Shown here piece by piece: positions 9,079 through 18,419 of a stretch of 64,000 bases of DNA (the stretch's first letter is position 1; each line of letters opens with the position of its first letter). The stretch is taken from positions 1,283,001-1,347,000 of the forward strand of contig NZ_CP106679.1 in NCBI RefSeq assembly GCF_025502585.1. Reading direction: 5' to 3'. The notes beneath the pieces are model-generated. The model saw nothing but the letters and a program-made list of their open reading frames with translations, searched no databases and was not told the origin of the DNA. The stretch is from Reichenbachiella agarivorans (lineage in GTDB: Bacteria > Bacteroidota > Bacteroidia > Cytophagales > Cyclobacteriaceae). Position numbers and translations under genes: made by a program.

Positions 9079-10365
9079 ATGACATTCGAATCACTAGGCC
9101 TATCTGATAAGATATTAGAGGCCGTTACAAAAAAGGGTTATACAACCCCATCTCCTATTCAGGAAAAAGCAATTCCAGTAATATTAGAAAGAAAAGACGT
9201 ACTAGCCTCCGCGCAGACAGGTACAGGAAAAACAGCAGGCTTTACTTTGCCTTTGCTTCAAATCCTAAACCAAGGTCAAACACTGAGAAACAGACCCGTC
9301 CGAGCATTGATACTCACACCAACCAGAGAGTTGGCCGCTCAAGTATATGAAAACGTAAGAGAATACAGCCAGTTTACCGACTTGAAATCTACGGTGATTT
9401 TTGGTGGTGTAAATGCCGGTCCTCAAATCAAAGATTTGAAACGTGGTGTGGATATCCTGGTAGCCACTCCAGGTAGATTGCTAGATCTCATCAATCAAAA
9501 GGTCATGACCCTCGACAAAGTAGAGATCATGGTTCTTGATGAAGCAGATCGTATGCTTGACATGGGTTTCTCTAGAGACATAAACAGAATCATCCAGCTG
9601 CTCCCAACACGCAGACAAAACTTGCTGTTCTCAGCTACGTTCTCCAAGGAAATCAAAAAATTGGCCAATGGCCTGTTGAATCATCCTGTCACGGTGGAAG
9701 CAACTCCCGAAAATACCACTGCAGAAAAAGTATTTCAAAGAGCGTTCAGAGTTGATCAAAAACAAAAACCCTATTTGACCATCCAATTGATCGAAGAGGG
9801 TGATTGGAGTCAAGTCTTGATTTTTACCAGAACCAAACACAAGGCTAACAAGCTAAGTGAGCAATTGGAGAAAAAGGGTATTACCTCTGCGGCGATTCAT
9901 GGCAACAAGAGTCAAGCTGCGAGAACCAAAGCATTGGATGGTTTCAAAAAAGGAAAAATCAGAGTTTTGGTTGCGACTGACATTGCTGCACGTGGGTTGG
10001 ATATTCCATTGCTACCTCATGTAATTAACTTTGAGTTGCCCAACGTGCCAGAAGATTATGTACACAGAATCGGCAGAACGGGTCGTGCAGGTGCCAAAGG
10101 CGAAGCAATCTCTCTGGTCAGTGTGGATGAAATCGAATACCAACAAGGCATCGAAAAACTCCTCGGACAAAAATTGCGCACAGAGGTCATGAAAGGATTT
10201 GAGCCCACGGAAACTGAGCCCACCAAAAGCGAAAGCAAATCTAAATCAAAAGGTGGTTTTCGCCACTCAAGCCACGGCGGAAGCAATGGTGCCAAACAAG
10301 GCGGAGGAAATAGCAGCAACAGCAGTAAAAAACCATTCAGAAGACGAAGAACCAGCAATTATTAA
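9079..10365 (+). CDS. DEAD-box ATP-dependent RNA helicase, RhlE-like
   Basis: 428 residues. All core helicase motifs are visible in order: the Q-motif region ([14 protein letters not shown]), motif [11 protein letters not shown], Ia PTRELA, GG, TPGRLLD, motif II DEAD, motif III SAT, motif V ARGLDIP and motif [12 protein letters not shown]. The C-terminal tail from about residue 370 is a low-complexity basic Gly/Ser/Lys/Asn extension, typical of RhlE-class helicases that remodel rRNA or mRNA in ribosome assembly and cold adaptation. It is monocistronic, with a TAnnTTTG promoter box upstream and a strong terminator downstream. The assignment to RhlE rather than another subfamily is by general resemblance. 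Confidence 0.93.
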   Translation: MTFESLGLSDKILEAVTKKGYTTPSPIQEKAIPVILERKDVLASAQTGTGKTAGFTLPLLQILNQGQTLRNRPVRALILTPTRELAAQVYENVREYSQFTDLKSTVIFGGVNAGPQIKDLKRGVDILVATPGRLLDLINQKVMTLDKVEIMVLDEADRMLDMGFSRDINRIIQLLPTRRQNLLFSATFSKEIKKLANGLLNHPVTVEATPENTTAEKVFQRAFRVDQKQKPYLTIQLIEEGDWSQVLIFTRTKHKANKLSEQLEKKGITSAAIHGNKSQAARTKALDGFKKGKIRVLVATDIAARGLDIPLLPHVINFELPNVPEDYVHRIGRTGRAGAKGEAISLVSVDEIEYQQGIEKLLGQKLRTEVMKGFEPTETEPTKSESKSKSKGGFRHSSHGGSNGAKQGGGNSSNSSKKPFRRRRTSNY

Positions 10366-10388
10366 TTGCAACATTTCATAAAAAGCAG

Positions 10389-10424
10389 AAAGCCCTCGTT
10401 GAATTGATCATCGAGGGCTTTTTT
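10389..10424. terminator. Intrinsic terminator between helicase and PNPOx-like gene
   Basis: A perfect 10-bp stem (AAAGCCCTCG at 10389-10398 with CGAGGGCTTT at 10412-10421) with a 13-base loop is followed by a run of six T. It lies 24 bases after the helicase stop and 13 bases before the end of the convergent gene, so it may serve both. Confidence 0.85.
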
Positions 10425-10436
10425 CTGTCAACAGTT

Positions 10437-10979
10437 CTATTCGAATATGCTGGTTTCATGCCCATCAATACTCACGGTATTCTTATCGTGCCAGTATTTT
10501 TTGATACGCTCGTCTCCCTGTTTCTCCCAATAGACCTTCAACTCATTGCGATCCTCCTTGTAATCCATGAATGGCACAGCCATTCCACAGGATGTTTGTA
10601 CCATATCTATGTCCATTTCGATGATTTGCCGAGACCCCATAATCGCAGGAAACATACTCAAGCACTTCTCATACTTTACGTCTCTTGGATGAAAAACTTT
10701 TGCATGCCCGTACAGCCTGAGGATTAAAGGTTTTCCCTCAAATGCACAAAACATGATTGTCATTCGGTCGCTTTCGAGCAGATGAGTGGCGGTTTCGTTA
10801 CCGCTTCCAGTCAGGTTGAGCCAAATGACTTTGTTGTCTGATAATACACGAAAGGAGTCCATACCTTTTGGAGATACATTTACCTTACCTTCCTTCATTG
10901 CCGTAGCGACAAAGAAAATTTTTTGATCCTTGATGAATTCTTTCAGCTCCGTCGTTAGACATTCTAGTCGCTTTCCCAT
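10437..10979 (-). CDS. Pyridoxamine 5'-phosphate oxidase-family protein
   Basis: 180 residues with the split-barrel flavin-binding fold typical of PNPOx-like proteins: FFVATAMKEGKVNVSPKGMDSFRVLSDNKVIWLNLTGSGNETATHL, then MTIMFCAFEGKPLILRLYGHAKV. The NVSPKG and GSGNETA segments are characteristic of the group that reads as 'pyridoxamine 5-phosphate oxidase-related'. Such proteins bind FMN or F420-like cofactors, and most have unknown substrates. It is monocistronic, convergent with the helicase, and soluble with no signal peptide. It is not the biosynthetic PdxH, which has a different conserved C-terminus. Confidence 0.85.
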   Translation of the reverse strand: MGKRLECLTTELKEFIKDQKIFFVATAMKEGKVNVSPKGMDSFRVLSDNKVIWLNLTGSGNETATHLLESDRMTIMFCAFEGKPLILRLYGHAKVFHPRDVKYEKCLSMFPAIMGSRQIIEMDIDMVQTSCGMAVPFMDYKEDRNELKVYWEKQGDERIKKYWHDKNTVSIDGHETSIFE

Positions 10980-11015
10980 TTCATTTTGGTTTAGGTTTTG
11001 CTATTATAAATTGGC

Positions 11016-12143
11016 TCAGAGCCACTTTCTTCTTTTGAAATAGATAAACATGCCGATAAACATCAAACCCATCACGCCCCAGACGATGTGGTAGCCATAG
11101 CGGTATTTGAGCTCAGGCATGTATTCGAAATTCATCCCATAGATACCTGCGATGAAGGTCATCGGTATGAATATCGTAGAGACAGTGGTCAAGACTTTCA
11201 TCGTTTCGTTCATTTTTTGGCTCAGAGACGAAAAATAGATGTTGGTCAAACTCTCCAGCGAATTGGCAGTAGAATTGATCTCTTCGATTGCACCGTTGCA
11301 ACTGCTCATCAAATCAAGGAAGTACTTTTTGGCCTCCTTGGTGATGAATGATGATTCTCGGTTCGAGATCAATCGCAGAGAATCTTTGAAGGGAGAAAGT
11401 GATTTTTTGATCGTCTGCGTCACTTGTTTCATTCGCTCCATTTTGATCAAGAGCTCTTGTGTAGGGTCGGCAAAAACCTGCTTCTCCAACTCTCTTACTT
11501 CTGTATTAATCCATTCGATCGTCTCATAGTAATTATCCAACACAGCATCTAGTAATTGACAAACCAAAAAATCTGATCTTTTACTCCGTATCAACCCCAA
11601 ATTCTCTTCGATTTTGTTTCGGATGTGATCAAAATGATCTCCATGCTCCTCTTGGAACGAGACTACATAATTTTTACCCAAAATGAACGAAAGCTGCTCT
11701 ACATTGAGACTTTTATCCTCATCATTCAAAATAGACTTGATGCTAAAGAAAAGGTATTTGTCAAATTCTTCGACTTTGGGCCGAAGCGTGGTGTCCAGTA
11801 CATGTCGGAGCGTGATTCTGTCCATACCCAGCTTTTGGCCGATGTCTTGGATGATTTCTACATCGTGCAAACCATAGATGTTGAGCCAGTGTACTAGTTT
11901 ATCATTTTCCTCTTTCACGAAATCCAAATTGTACTCGACCTCATTCACTTTCAACTCGTCCTTGTTATATTGGTAGTGTTGTACACTTACCTCATCAAGT
12001 TTCTTTTCTCCAATAAAGGAAACTTTACCGCTACCTTTTGCTTTACTCTTTTGTTCTGTGTAGAGATTCAATGGCAAGCTGACCAATGATTTGAGTCCTG
12101 TCAGGATAAGTTTGTCGGGTCTGGTAATATCAAATTCTTTCAT
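11016..12143 (-). CDS. corA: Magnesium/cobalt transporter CorA
   Basis: 375 residues. The long N-terminal cytoplasmic domain (about 1-300) carries the acidic and helical stretches of CorA (DVEIIQDIGQKLGMDRITLRHVLDTTLRPKVEEFDKYLF). The two C-terminal membrane helices surround the selectivity motif GMN (FIPMTFIAGIYGMNFEYMPE) and end with a basic tail FKRRKWL. CorA forms a pentameric Mg2+ channel in the inner membrane. It is 36 bases from the next gene on the same strand but shows no functional link with it. The slightly extended N-terminus is within the family range. Confidence 0.95.
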   Translation of the reverse strand: MKEFDITRPDKLILTGLKSLVSLPLNLYTEQKSKAKGSGKVSFIGEKKLDEVSVQHYQYNKDELKVNEVEYNLDFVKEENDKLVHWLNIYGLHDVEIIQDIGQKLGMDRITLRHVLDTTLRPKVEEFDKYLFFSIKSILNDEDKSLNVEQLSFILGKNYVVSFQEEHGDHFDHIRNKIEENLGLIRSKRSDFLVCQLLDAVLDNYYETIEWINTEVRELEKQVFADPTQELLIKMERMKQVTQTIKKSLSPFKDSLRLISNRESSFITKEAKKYFLDLMSSCNGAIEEINSTANSLESLTNIYFSSLSQKMNETMKVLTTVSTIFIPMTFIAGIYGMNFEYMPELKYRYGYHIVWGVMGLMFIGMFIYFKRRKWL

Positions 12144-12464
12144 CGATGCGATTTTGTAATGATCTTATATTTCAAGTTTAAACCTGAATGAAATAATTCA
12201 GGAGTTAAATGGCTGCTCACCTACAAAGCAGGGTTAAAATTAACGATCAAGATTATTTTTAATCCTATCTCACAATACTTTTGACTGGTAACCATTTTCC
12301 ATTAATTGCCAAATATGCTTTTGCATCATTTGGGTTAAAGCTAGTTGATTTATCGTATTTGCCCTATCCTGATCAGCGCATCCTTTTGGCAAAATGAGTA
12401 GAAGGACACGCTCCCAATATTAGATTTTCCATTCTTAACTATTTTATAACGAAACATGCTTTGA

Positions 12465-12499
12465 TTTGCCGATTAGATATGGGACATTTTCTATACTTG
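12465..12499 (+). promoter_or_regulatory. Candidate promoter of the retropepsin-rimK operon; note on the 12144-12523 gap
   Basis: A TTTG at 12465-12468 and TATACTTG at 12492-12499 (one mismatch to TAnnTTTG) are separated by 23 bases, compatible with a Bacteroidetes promoter. The predicted start of transcription is about 18 bases before the ATG at 12524. The rest of the 380-base gap is AT-rich and holds only a weak hairpin (CCTGAAT/ATTCAGG, 12183-12202); I see no gene in it. Confidence 0.4.
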
Positions 12500-12523
12500 T
12501 AAGTCTCATCGTCAAATAATCAA

Positions 12524-12961
12524 ATGATCGTCATTGGAAGAATCGACAAAATAGACTTACCAGAGTTTGAGTTGTTCGATATAGATGCAAAAGTAGATAC
12601 AGGAGCGTATGGCAGTGCGCTGCATTGTCATCATGTGAAAATAACAGAGCGAAATGGAAAACCAACTTTGGAGTTTATGATTTTGGATCCAGATCACCCT
12701 GAGTATGAAGGCAAGGTGTTTTACACCACAAATTTTAAAGAAAAGATGGTCAAGAGTTCGAACGGCGAACTGGAAAACCGACAATCAATCACAACAGAAA
12801 TAGTCATTTTTGGCAAAAAGAGGAGAGTGGAGTTTTCGCTCACAGACAGGAGCAACATGAGGAATCCTATCTTGCTAGGTAGAAAATTCCTTTCAAAGAA
12901 ATTTATAGTGGATGTACAATTGAAGAATTTATCTTATAATAATAAATACAAAGAATCATGA
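12524..12961 (+). CDS. Retropepsin-like aspartic protease of the RimB/'ATP-dependent zinc protease' family
   Basis: 145 residues, first gene of a three-gene overlapping operon. The motif [13 protein letters not shown] near residue 25 is the D-T/S-G-A active-site loop of single-domain retropepsins, and PILLGRKFL near 118 is the second conserved element. The family is often annotated as zinc protease, but the visible motif is aspartic. It is widely paired with RimK-type ATP-grasp ligases and is called RimB in Pseudomonas. It has no signal peptide, so it is cytoplasmic. Its stop overlaps the rimK start by four bases, which supports a shared process such as trimming ligase products, though that is inference. 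Confidence 0.85.
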   Translation: MIVIGRIDKIDLPEFELFDIDAKVDTGAYGSALHCHHVKITERNGKPTLEFMILDPDHPEYEGKVFYTTNFKEKMVKSSNGELENRQSITTEIVIFGKKRRVEFSLTDRSNMRNPILLGRKFLSKKFIVDVQLKNLSYNNKYKES

Positions 12962-13869
12962 AAATTGCAGTGCTATCGAGAAATCCGAGACTTTATTCGA
13001 CTCGGAGGCTAGTGGAGGCTATTGTGCAAAAGGGACACGAAGCACTCGTAATCGATCACATGAAGTGTGACATCATCATGGATGAAAAGGGACCTTCCAT
13101 TTATTACGAAGGTCAAAAGCTAAATGATCTAGATGCCGTGATCCCAAGAATCGGCGCATCTGTGACCTTTTACGGTACAGCTGTGGTCAGGCAGTTTGAA
13201 ATGATGGACGTATTCAGCCCAGTGAGTTCGATAGCGATTACCCGATCCAGAGACAAATTGAGAAGTCTCCAGATCTTGTCCAGACATGGAATCGGCATGC
13301 CCAATACTGCCTTTACCAATTTCAACAAGAAAGAAAACAATGTGCTCAAGCACATAGGTAAAGCCCCAGTGGTAATCAAGCTGCTGGAAGGCACCCAAGG
13401 GCTAGGAGTCGTTTTGGCAGAGACCGAAAAAGCTGCCACCTCCGTCATAGAGGCATTTGAAAGTTTGAAAACCCGAGTGATTTTGCAAGAGTTCATCGAA
13501 GAGGCTGGAGGAGCGGACATCCGTGCCTTTGTCGTAGATGGTGAAGTCGTAGGGGCGATGAAGCGTCAAGGCAAAGAAGGAGAGTTCAGATCCAATCTTC
13601 ACCGAGGTGGAGAAGCCAATGTAATCAAACTATCCAGAGCCGAAAAATCCACCGCACTCAAAGCAGCCAAAAGCATGGGACTAGCCGTGGCAGGTGTGGA
13701 TATGTTGCAATCCAAAAAAGGTCCTTTGGTATTGGAGGTAAATTCTTCGCCAGGCCTAGAAGGCATAGAGCAAGCCACCAAAGTGGACATAGCAGCCAAA
13801 ATCATCGAATTCATCGAAAAGTCAAAAAAGAAGACCAAAAGATCAAGCAAAAGTAACCTTCATGCCTAA
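12958..13869 (+). CDS. rimK: RimK-family ATP-grasp glutamate ligase
   Basis: 303 residues, starting in a four-base overlap with the retropepsin gene. ATP-grasp elements are visible: [19 protein letters not shown] (about 140-160), [19 protein letters not shown] (about 180-200) and [14 protein letters not shown] (about 259-273), with the metal-binding E and N in VLEVN. The N-terminal preATP-grasp domain starts [21 protein letters not shown], as in E. coli RimK, which adds glutamates to the C-terminus of ribosomal protein S6. A basic tail ([11 protein letters not shown]) follows. Whether S6 is the substrate here cannot be told from sequence. The operon context with a protease and an amidohydrolase-like enzyme points to reversible modification of a peptide or amine. 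Confidence 0.9.
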   Translation: MKIAVLSRNPRLYSTRRLVEAIVQKGHEALVIDHMKCDIIMDEKGPSIYYEGQKLNDLDAVIPRIGASVTFYGTAVVRQFEMMDVFSPVSSIAITRSRDKLRSLQILSRHGIGMPNTAFTNFNKKENNVLKHIGKAPVVIKLLEGTQGLGVVLAETEKAATSVIEAFESLKTRVILQEFIEEAGGADIRAFVVDGEVVGAMKRQGKEGEFRSNLHRGGEANVIKLSRAEKSTALKAAKSMGLAVAGVDMLQSKKGPLVLEVNSSPGLEGIEQATKVDIAAKIIEFIEKSKKKTKRSSKSNLHA

Positions 13870-14825
13870 TGGATAGTGACAGTATGTGGATCAGCGATAC
13901 CGAAATATTGCCTGGGGAAACTAAAAAGGTAACCGTCAACATCGCACGGTTGCCATCACACTCACCCATCGAGATTTCTATTACAGTTGCGAGATCCAAA
14001 ATCCCTGGCCCAGTTTTCTTGATGATGGGTGGCATGCATGGAGATGAAATCAATGGGATAGAAATCGTCAGACGGATAATTCAAAACAACCTTCACATCC
14101 CTGAGCGGGGTACAACGATTTCTATCCCCATTATCAATGTATATGGTTTCATTCATTTCTCCCGCTATGTACCCGATGGCAAAGATGTCAACCGCTCCTT
14201 TCCTGGCAACAAGAATGGATCACTGGCTGCCAGAGTGGCCTATTATCTGATGAAAGAAATCATCCCGAAGATCGATTACGGGATAGACTTCCATACGGGA
14301 GGCGCTGACCGCACCAATTATCCACAGATTCGCTGCATGATGTCTGATCCAGTCAATGCTGAATTGGCTGCCGCCTTTGCTGCCCCATTTAGTTTACACT
14401 CAGCCTTTAGACCCAAGTCTCTCCGCTGGGCCGCTGGCAAAATGAAGAAGAAAATATTGGTGTACGAGGGAGGCGAATCCTCACGCTTTGATGAATATGC
14501 CATCAGCCAAGGAATCCTAGGTACAGAGCGACTCATGAATCATCTAGGATTAAAAACCTATGCCCCACCTGCTACAGAACACGAAACGATTCTGATCAAA
14601 TCCTCCTCGTGGATCAGGGCAAAAGCATCGGGACTCTTCGGGACACTAGTCAGCAGTGGACAGACGATCACAAAAAATCAGATCGTAGGCTACATCTCAG
14701 ATCCCTTTGGGGAGTTCAAAGTTCCCGTCCGTGCCGGAGCAAAAGGCTACGTCATCGGACTCAACAACAACCCCATCGTCCACCAAGGAGATGCGCTGAT
14801 GCACATCGGGGTGTTGAAGGGGTAG
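13869..14825 (+). CDS. Succinylglutamate desuccinylase/aspartoacylase-family metallohydrolase
   Basis: 318 residues; its ATG shares one base with the rimK stop (TAATG). Zinc-binding motifs of the AstE/AspA (M14-like) group are visible: GGMHGDEINGIEI (H and E ligands, about residue 56) and DFHTGGADRTNYPQIR (H ligand, about 143). The C-terminal ~80 residues form a beta-rich domain with a lipoyl/biotinyl-like feel (GLFGTLVSSGQTITKNQIVG, VIHQGDALMHI-type turns). Family members cleave N-acyl or amide bonds of amino acids. As third gene of the retropepsin-rimK operon it may hydrolyse products or precursors related to glutamate ligation; that link is inferred from gene order only. Confidence 0.88.
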   Translation: MDSDSMWISDTEILPGETKKVTVNIARLPSHSPIEISITVARSKIPGPVFLMMGGMHGDEINGIEIVRRIIQNNLHIPERGTTISIPIINVYGFIHFSRYVPDGKDVNRSFPGNKNGSLAARVAYYLMKEIIPKIDYGIDFHTGGADRTNYPQIRCMMSDPVNAELAAAFAAPFSLHSAFRPKSLRWAAGKMKKKILVYEGGESSRFDEYAISQGILGTERLMNHLGLKTYAPPATEHETILIKSSSWIRAKASGLFGTLVSSGQTITKNQIVGYISDPFGEFKVPVRAGAKGYVIGLNNNPIVHQGDALMHIGVLKG

Positions 14826-14885
14826 AAATTCTACTTTACAAAAGTAGAGCGGTGAATTGCCCTAAAAAATACGGTTAACTCTGAG

Positions 14886-14925
14886 AAACAGACCGTACTT
14901 TTTTGAGGAAAAGTACGGTCTGTTT
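14886..14925. terminator. Perfect 17-bp inverted repeat in the 14826-15212 gap
   Basis: AAACAGACCGTACTTTT at 14886-14902 pairs with its exact complement at 14909-14925 around a 6-base loop. It is 60 bases after the operon's last stop and is followed by GAGCATCTTTTT, so it may act as a rho-independent terminator. It is longer and more perfect than needed, however, and lacks an immediate U tract. The remaining ~290 bases of the gap are AT-rich with no convincing gene; a minus-strand frame at 14862-15119 lacks any recognisable protein feature. Confidence 0.5.
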
Positions 14926-15212
14926 GAGCATCTTTTTAACCCGTTCTTGATCAAACCCACTTCCATACGCATCAAATTATTTTCTTTGCTTATAGAATAA
15001 ATTTCCTTGCCTATAGGATTATTTTTTATAAGCATCGCTTTACAATCCGATAAGCATAAAACAGAAAAGCCATCAGTACATTTTTGACATTCAAATAAAT
15101 CCCAAATCAACAGTGCCACAAGTAACCAATTCTCCTTTCAGACCGTTTTAGATTTTCATGATCATTTCATTAGTTTAGTGCCTCATAACATTTTCTTTTC
15201 AATCAATACCCC

Positions 15213-15725
15213 ATGAAAAAAACACTCATCGCAGTAGCACTTTTTTTTTCTGTCCAAGCCTATGCTCAGGACAAACCCGCACCCGAATACCTAAAAGGCA
15301 GTGTGTTTCCAGATAGTGTCCGTGCGCTCTCATTGACGGCACTAGATGGTAGCGAGGTGTTCTTCGGTGAAATCCTCGCAGCACATACAGGTCAAAAAGT
15401 AGTTTTAGATATTTGGGCAACTTGGTGCAAGGATTGTATCGTCAGCCTACCTGAACTCCAACAACTGATGAAAGATGGGAAGAAAAATGATATCCATTTC
15501 GTCTTATTGTCAGTAGATAGAGAAGAAATCAAATGGAGAGAGGGAATCAAAAAATACAAAATCAAAGGAGAGCACTTCTTCATCAACGAAGGCTGGGACA
15601 ATGCCTTGTCCAACTACATTGACCTGGATTGGGTGCCTCGCTACTTGATCATTGATGAAGATGGGAAAATAACCGTACCAAAAGTTGTCAAAGTGGATGA
15701 TCCTACACTGAAGGATAATTTTTGA
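15213..15725 (+). CDS. TlpA-like periplasmic thioredoxin-fold protein
   Basis: 170 residues with a signal peptide (MKKTLIAVALFFSVQAYAQ). The redox motif WATWCKDCIVSLPELQQL gives an active-site CxxC (C-K-D-C) in the position of TlpA/ResA proteins, and the cis-Pro loop is WVPRYLIIDEDGKI near residue 145. Such proteins reduce disulfides in the periplasm, for example in cytochrome c maturation or for secreted substrates. It stands alone on the plus strand and faces the convergent hydrolase-OsmC gene 15 bases away. Substrate unknown. Confidence 0.88.
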   Translation: MKKTLIAVALFFSVQAYAQDKPAPEYLKGSVFPDSVRALSLTALDGSEVFFGEILAAHTGQKVVLDIWATWCKDCIVSLPELQQLMKDGKKNDIHFVLLSVDREEIKWREGIKKYKIKGEHFFINEGWDNALSNYIDLDWVPRYLIIDEDGKITVPKVVKVDDPTLKDNF

Positions 15726-15740
15726 GAAGAATTACTAAGC

Positions 15741-16946
15741 TCATAACAAGCTGGTCTTCAACTCTACATGATTGTGCAGAGTTTTATGAATGGGACATTT
15801 ATTGGCAATCTCTAATAGTTTTTGCCTCTGTGCCTCATCCAGATTTCCATGTATCTCAATTTCACGAGATATATGGTCAACCTTGACCTTCGGATCACAT
15901 GACTCACAGGCTACTGGAAAGTCTGTTTTATGATTCAAATGGACATCAACTTGCTCTAGATTCCAACCCTTGCGGTCAGCATACATACGCAAGGTCATTG
16001 CTGTACATGCTCCAAGTGAAGACAATAGCAAATCGTACGGAGATGGGCCAAAATTTTGTCCTCCAAGATCCAAAGGTTCGTCCGCTCTCAGTGCATGCTG
16101 ACCCGCCAATATCTCGGTGACATAAGGCTCGCGCCCAGTTTGTACCACCACCTGATGTTGAGATCTCAGTTTCAGCTCTTCTTCGGCAGGCAAATACCTA
16201 CCTGCCCAGCTGGCGATTACCTCACCTACATAAGTTGAATCTGCTTTGTTGCTGAGCAAGTGATCAGCTTTATCTAATGAAACAAAGCTTTTAGGATGCA
16301 TGGCATTGTCATATATCTCTGCGGCATTTTGAATCCCCACTATGTCATCCTGCGGCGAGTGCATGAGCAGAAGTGGCTTTTTTAATTCCTTGACGATGGC
16401 AGACATGTTTTTGGACGAAATATCATCTAAGAATTGCTTCTTCACCCAAAAAGTTCTCCCCCCAATGCTAACCTCTGCTGCATCTTGTTCATTGATCTGA
16501 TCCAGATTCTCTATCAACAGATGTTGCACATGATCAGGAGAAGATGGTGCGCCGATGGTAGCGACTGCTTGAATAGACTTAATTTTGCTCGCTGCAAAAA
16601 TTACCGCTGCTCCACCCAACGAATGACCCACCAGCAGACTTGGCGCTTCGAATTGCTCCGTCAACGCTTCTGCGGCAGCCACCAAATCGTCAATGTTGGA
16701 TGAAAAATTGGTATCAGCAAAATCTCCCTCACTCATTCCCAATCCTGTAAAGTCAAAACTCAGCACGGCGATTCCATGATGTGACAGGGCGCGAGAAATA
16801 CTGCGAACAGCATTGAGATTCTTGCTGCAGGTAAAACAATGTGCAAAGATCGCGTAGGCAAAAGGTTGCTGATCTACAGGTAGCTCTAGGTGTGCCGACA
16901 ACTCATCACCTTGCTTATTCTGGAAAGTAAATTTTCGGATAGCCAT
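15741..16946 (-). CDS. Bifunctional alpha/beta hydrolase - OsmC family protein
   Basis: 401 residues made of two domains. Residues 1-255 are an alpha/beta hydrolase (nucleophile elbow GHSLGGAAV near residue 107, acid in HSPQDDIV, His in KADHLL). Residues about 265-401 are an OsmC/Ohr domain with both redox cysteines (SSLGACTAMTLRMYADRKGW and IANKCPIHKTLHN). OsmC proteins reduce organic hydroperoxides. The fusion is known in Bacteroidetes and proteobacteria, where the hydrolase might release fatty acyl hydroperoxides for the peroxidase, though that coupling is unproven. It is cytoplasmic with no signal peptide and is a monocistronic minus-strand gene. Confidence 0.92.
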   Translation of the reverse strand: MAIRKFTFQNKQGDELSAHLELPVDQQPFAYAIFAHCFTCSKNLNAVRSISRALSHHGIAVLSFDFTGLGMSEGDFADTNFSSNIDDLVAAAEALTEQFEAPSLLVGHSLGGAAVIFAASKIKSIQAVATIGAPSSPDHVQHLLIENLDQINEQDAAEVSIGGRTFWVKKQFLDDISSKNMSAIVKELKKPLLLMHSPQDDIVGIQNAAEIYDNAMHPKSFVSLDKADHLLSNKADSTYVGEVIASWAGRYLPAEEELKLRSQHQVVVQTGREPYVTEILAGQHALRADEPLDLGGQNFGPSPYDLLLSSLGACTAMTLRMYADRKGWNLEQVDVHLNHKTDFPVACESCDPKVKVDHISREIEIHGNLDEAQRQKLLEIANKCPIHKTLHNHVELKTSLL

Positions 16947-17021
16947 ATATTTTCGGACGTAAACAGTAAATCAAGTCAACAATAATTTTATTCTCCTCTT
17001 TCTATCAAGAGGACAAAAGGA

Positions 17022-17657
17022 TTAGCTCTCCAATACCTGAGAGTAATAGATAGTCTCTAAGAATATCGTGGATTCAGCGTTTTTATCCTTCTTGTTTTTG
17101 AGCTCACGTATGATGCCTCCGCAGTGAATTCTCTGCTCTGGTAATTTTACGGCGTCTTTGCTTTGTGCTATCAGAAAATGCTCATCTGTATCTTGATCGC
17201 GGAGTTCATAGACATCGTACTTTTCAAAAATCGGAATCATGATCAAGGTGGTAATTTTGCCTGTACTGACTGGTACTGTGATAAAACCCGTGAGTTTGTC
17301 CTCCGAATCTACCCATTTGGGAATACCTGTGACGATTGCCATCGAGGATACCTTAGCCAAGATTGATGCTTCGGAAGGCAAAAATTGTAAGGGAGCATTC
17401 TTCTGAAATGATTCCATCAGGTCTTCTGAAAAACGCTGCCAGATGCTAAATTTTTCTTTTTCAGAAAGTGCCAACAATGACATTTCTAAATAAAGCATCA
17501 TTTTTTGCTTGTCAGTAAACACGCCTGCTGCCTTGGCCAGCTCCGCCGAAGTAATGTTTCCATCATTGGCTTTGGATGAAAAATTGTAAAATCGACCACC
17601 ATTGTCCAGAGAATCTAGTGCATGGTTCAAATCCGAAAATGGTTCGATTAATTTCAT
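17022..17657 (-). CDS. Conserved-looking protein of unknown function
   Basis: 211 residues I cannot place in a family. The N-terminal half is helical (KQKMMLYLEMSLLALSEKEKFSIWQRFSEDLMESF). The C-terminal half has beta-like repeats (KLTGFITVPVSTGKITTLIMIPIFEKYDVYELRD). It has no signal peptide, membrane segment or cofactor motif. ATG at 17657; codon use resembles its neighbours. It is upstream of the hydrolase-OsmC gene on the same strand with a 75-base gap, so co-expression is possible but not shown. Confidence 0.72.
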   Translation of the reverse strand: MKLIEPFSDLNHALDSLDNGGRFYNFSSKANDGNITSAELAKAAGVFTDKQKMMLYLEMSLLALSEKEKFSIWQRFSEDLMESFQKNAPLQFLPSEASILAKVSSMAIVTGIPKWVDSEDKLTGFITVPVSTGKITTLIMIPIFEKYDVYELRDQDTDEHFLIAQSKDAVKLPEQRIHCGGIIRELKNKKDKNAESTIFLETIYYSQVLES

Positions 17658-17740
17658 AAAGCGGGGGTTGTTTTTGATTGCAAAGATAATAGAAATGCAA
17701 ACTCACCAGCGACTACATAGAATCTGTCTACTTTTCAAAA

Positions 17741-18157
17741 TCATATCCCTTCTGCTCTTTCTTTTAACCCTTGATTCATGGCCTTAAAACTTTCCAAGGT
17801 CTCACCCTCCAGTCTTTTCTTGAACAGTGGTACGAGCATTCCACTGAAATTTTCGCCATGCAACAGGCGGGTGACACCATCTCCCATCACCTCTAGTACA
17901 AAATAGTGCTCACCATCAAAGAGTCCTTTGACCAATAGTTTCCCTTTCCATCTAAACTCTCTGTTTTCCTCTAGTACCAATACTTCTGGTTCAAATTTCA
18001 TTCCTGGCAATACCACATGGATATGTTTTCCTACGACAGGATCGCCACTGATACTCTTGACAAAAGGGTTCCACTCTGGATAGGCTTTAAAATCCATCAG
18101 GATAGCCCAAATTTTTTCAGGACTGGCGTTGATGTTGATTTCTGATACGATTTGCAT
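17741..18157 (-). CDS. SRPBCC (START/Bet v 1-like) domain protein
   Basis: 138 residues from the ATG at 18157. An upstream in-frame start at 18220 would add 21 residues without family similarity. The pattern VSEININASPEKIWAILMDFKAYPEWNPFVKSISG is the N-terminal strand and loop of the polyketide cyclase/SRPBCC family, followed by ENREFRWKGKLLVKGLFDGEHYFVLE and LLHGENFSGMLV. These helix-grip proteins bind hydrophobic ligands in a deep pocket; the ligand is unknown. The 262-base gap on the far side (18158-18419) holds the divergent promoter region towards glpD and no gene. Confidence 0.85.
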   Translation of the reverse strand: MQIVSEININASPEKIWAILMDFKAYPEWNPFVKSISGDPVVGKHIHVVLPGMKFEPEVLVLEENREFRWKGKLLVKGLFDGEHYFVLEVMGDGVTRLLHGENFSGMLVPLFKKRLEGETLESFKAMNQGLKERAEGI

Positions 18158-18419
18158 GCTTATGATATTTAGGTTGAGTATTGATATTTGTTTTCTTTGA
18201 AATGATGTGACACAATTCAAAAAGCAAACTGCTATTTCACCATTTTTGTTTGAGTTCCAGATTAGCCTTTTGCAAAATCTGGTTTAAATATACTAGAGTC
18301 TTGCTTCTAATATTGCTTAATCGCTAAATTCGGAGAATTGTTACCCAAAGATTAAGAATCAGGACTGACGATTACCTAATGACAAGATTTGACTAATTTC
18401 CATCGAAAAAATTAAGCCT

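Noticed and set aside
12524-12961. The label 'ATP-dependent zinc protease' for the first gene of the rimK operon
   Set aside because: The visible active-site loop is D-T-G-A of retropepsins, and there is no HExxH or ATPase motif.
14862-15119. An 85-codon minus-strand ORF in the gap after the rimK operon
   Set aside because: It runs through the 17-bp hairpin, has no recognisable protein features, and has poor codon pattern.
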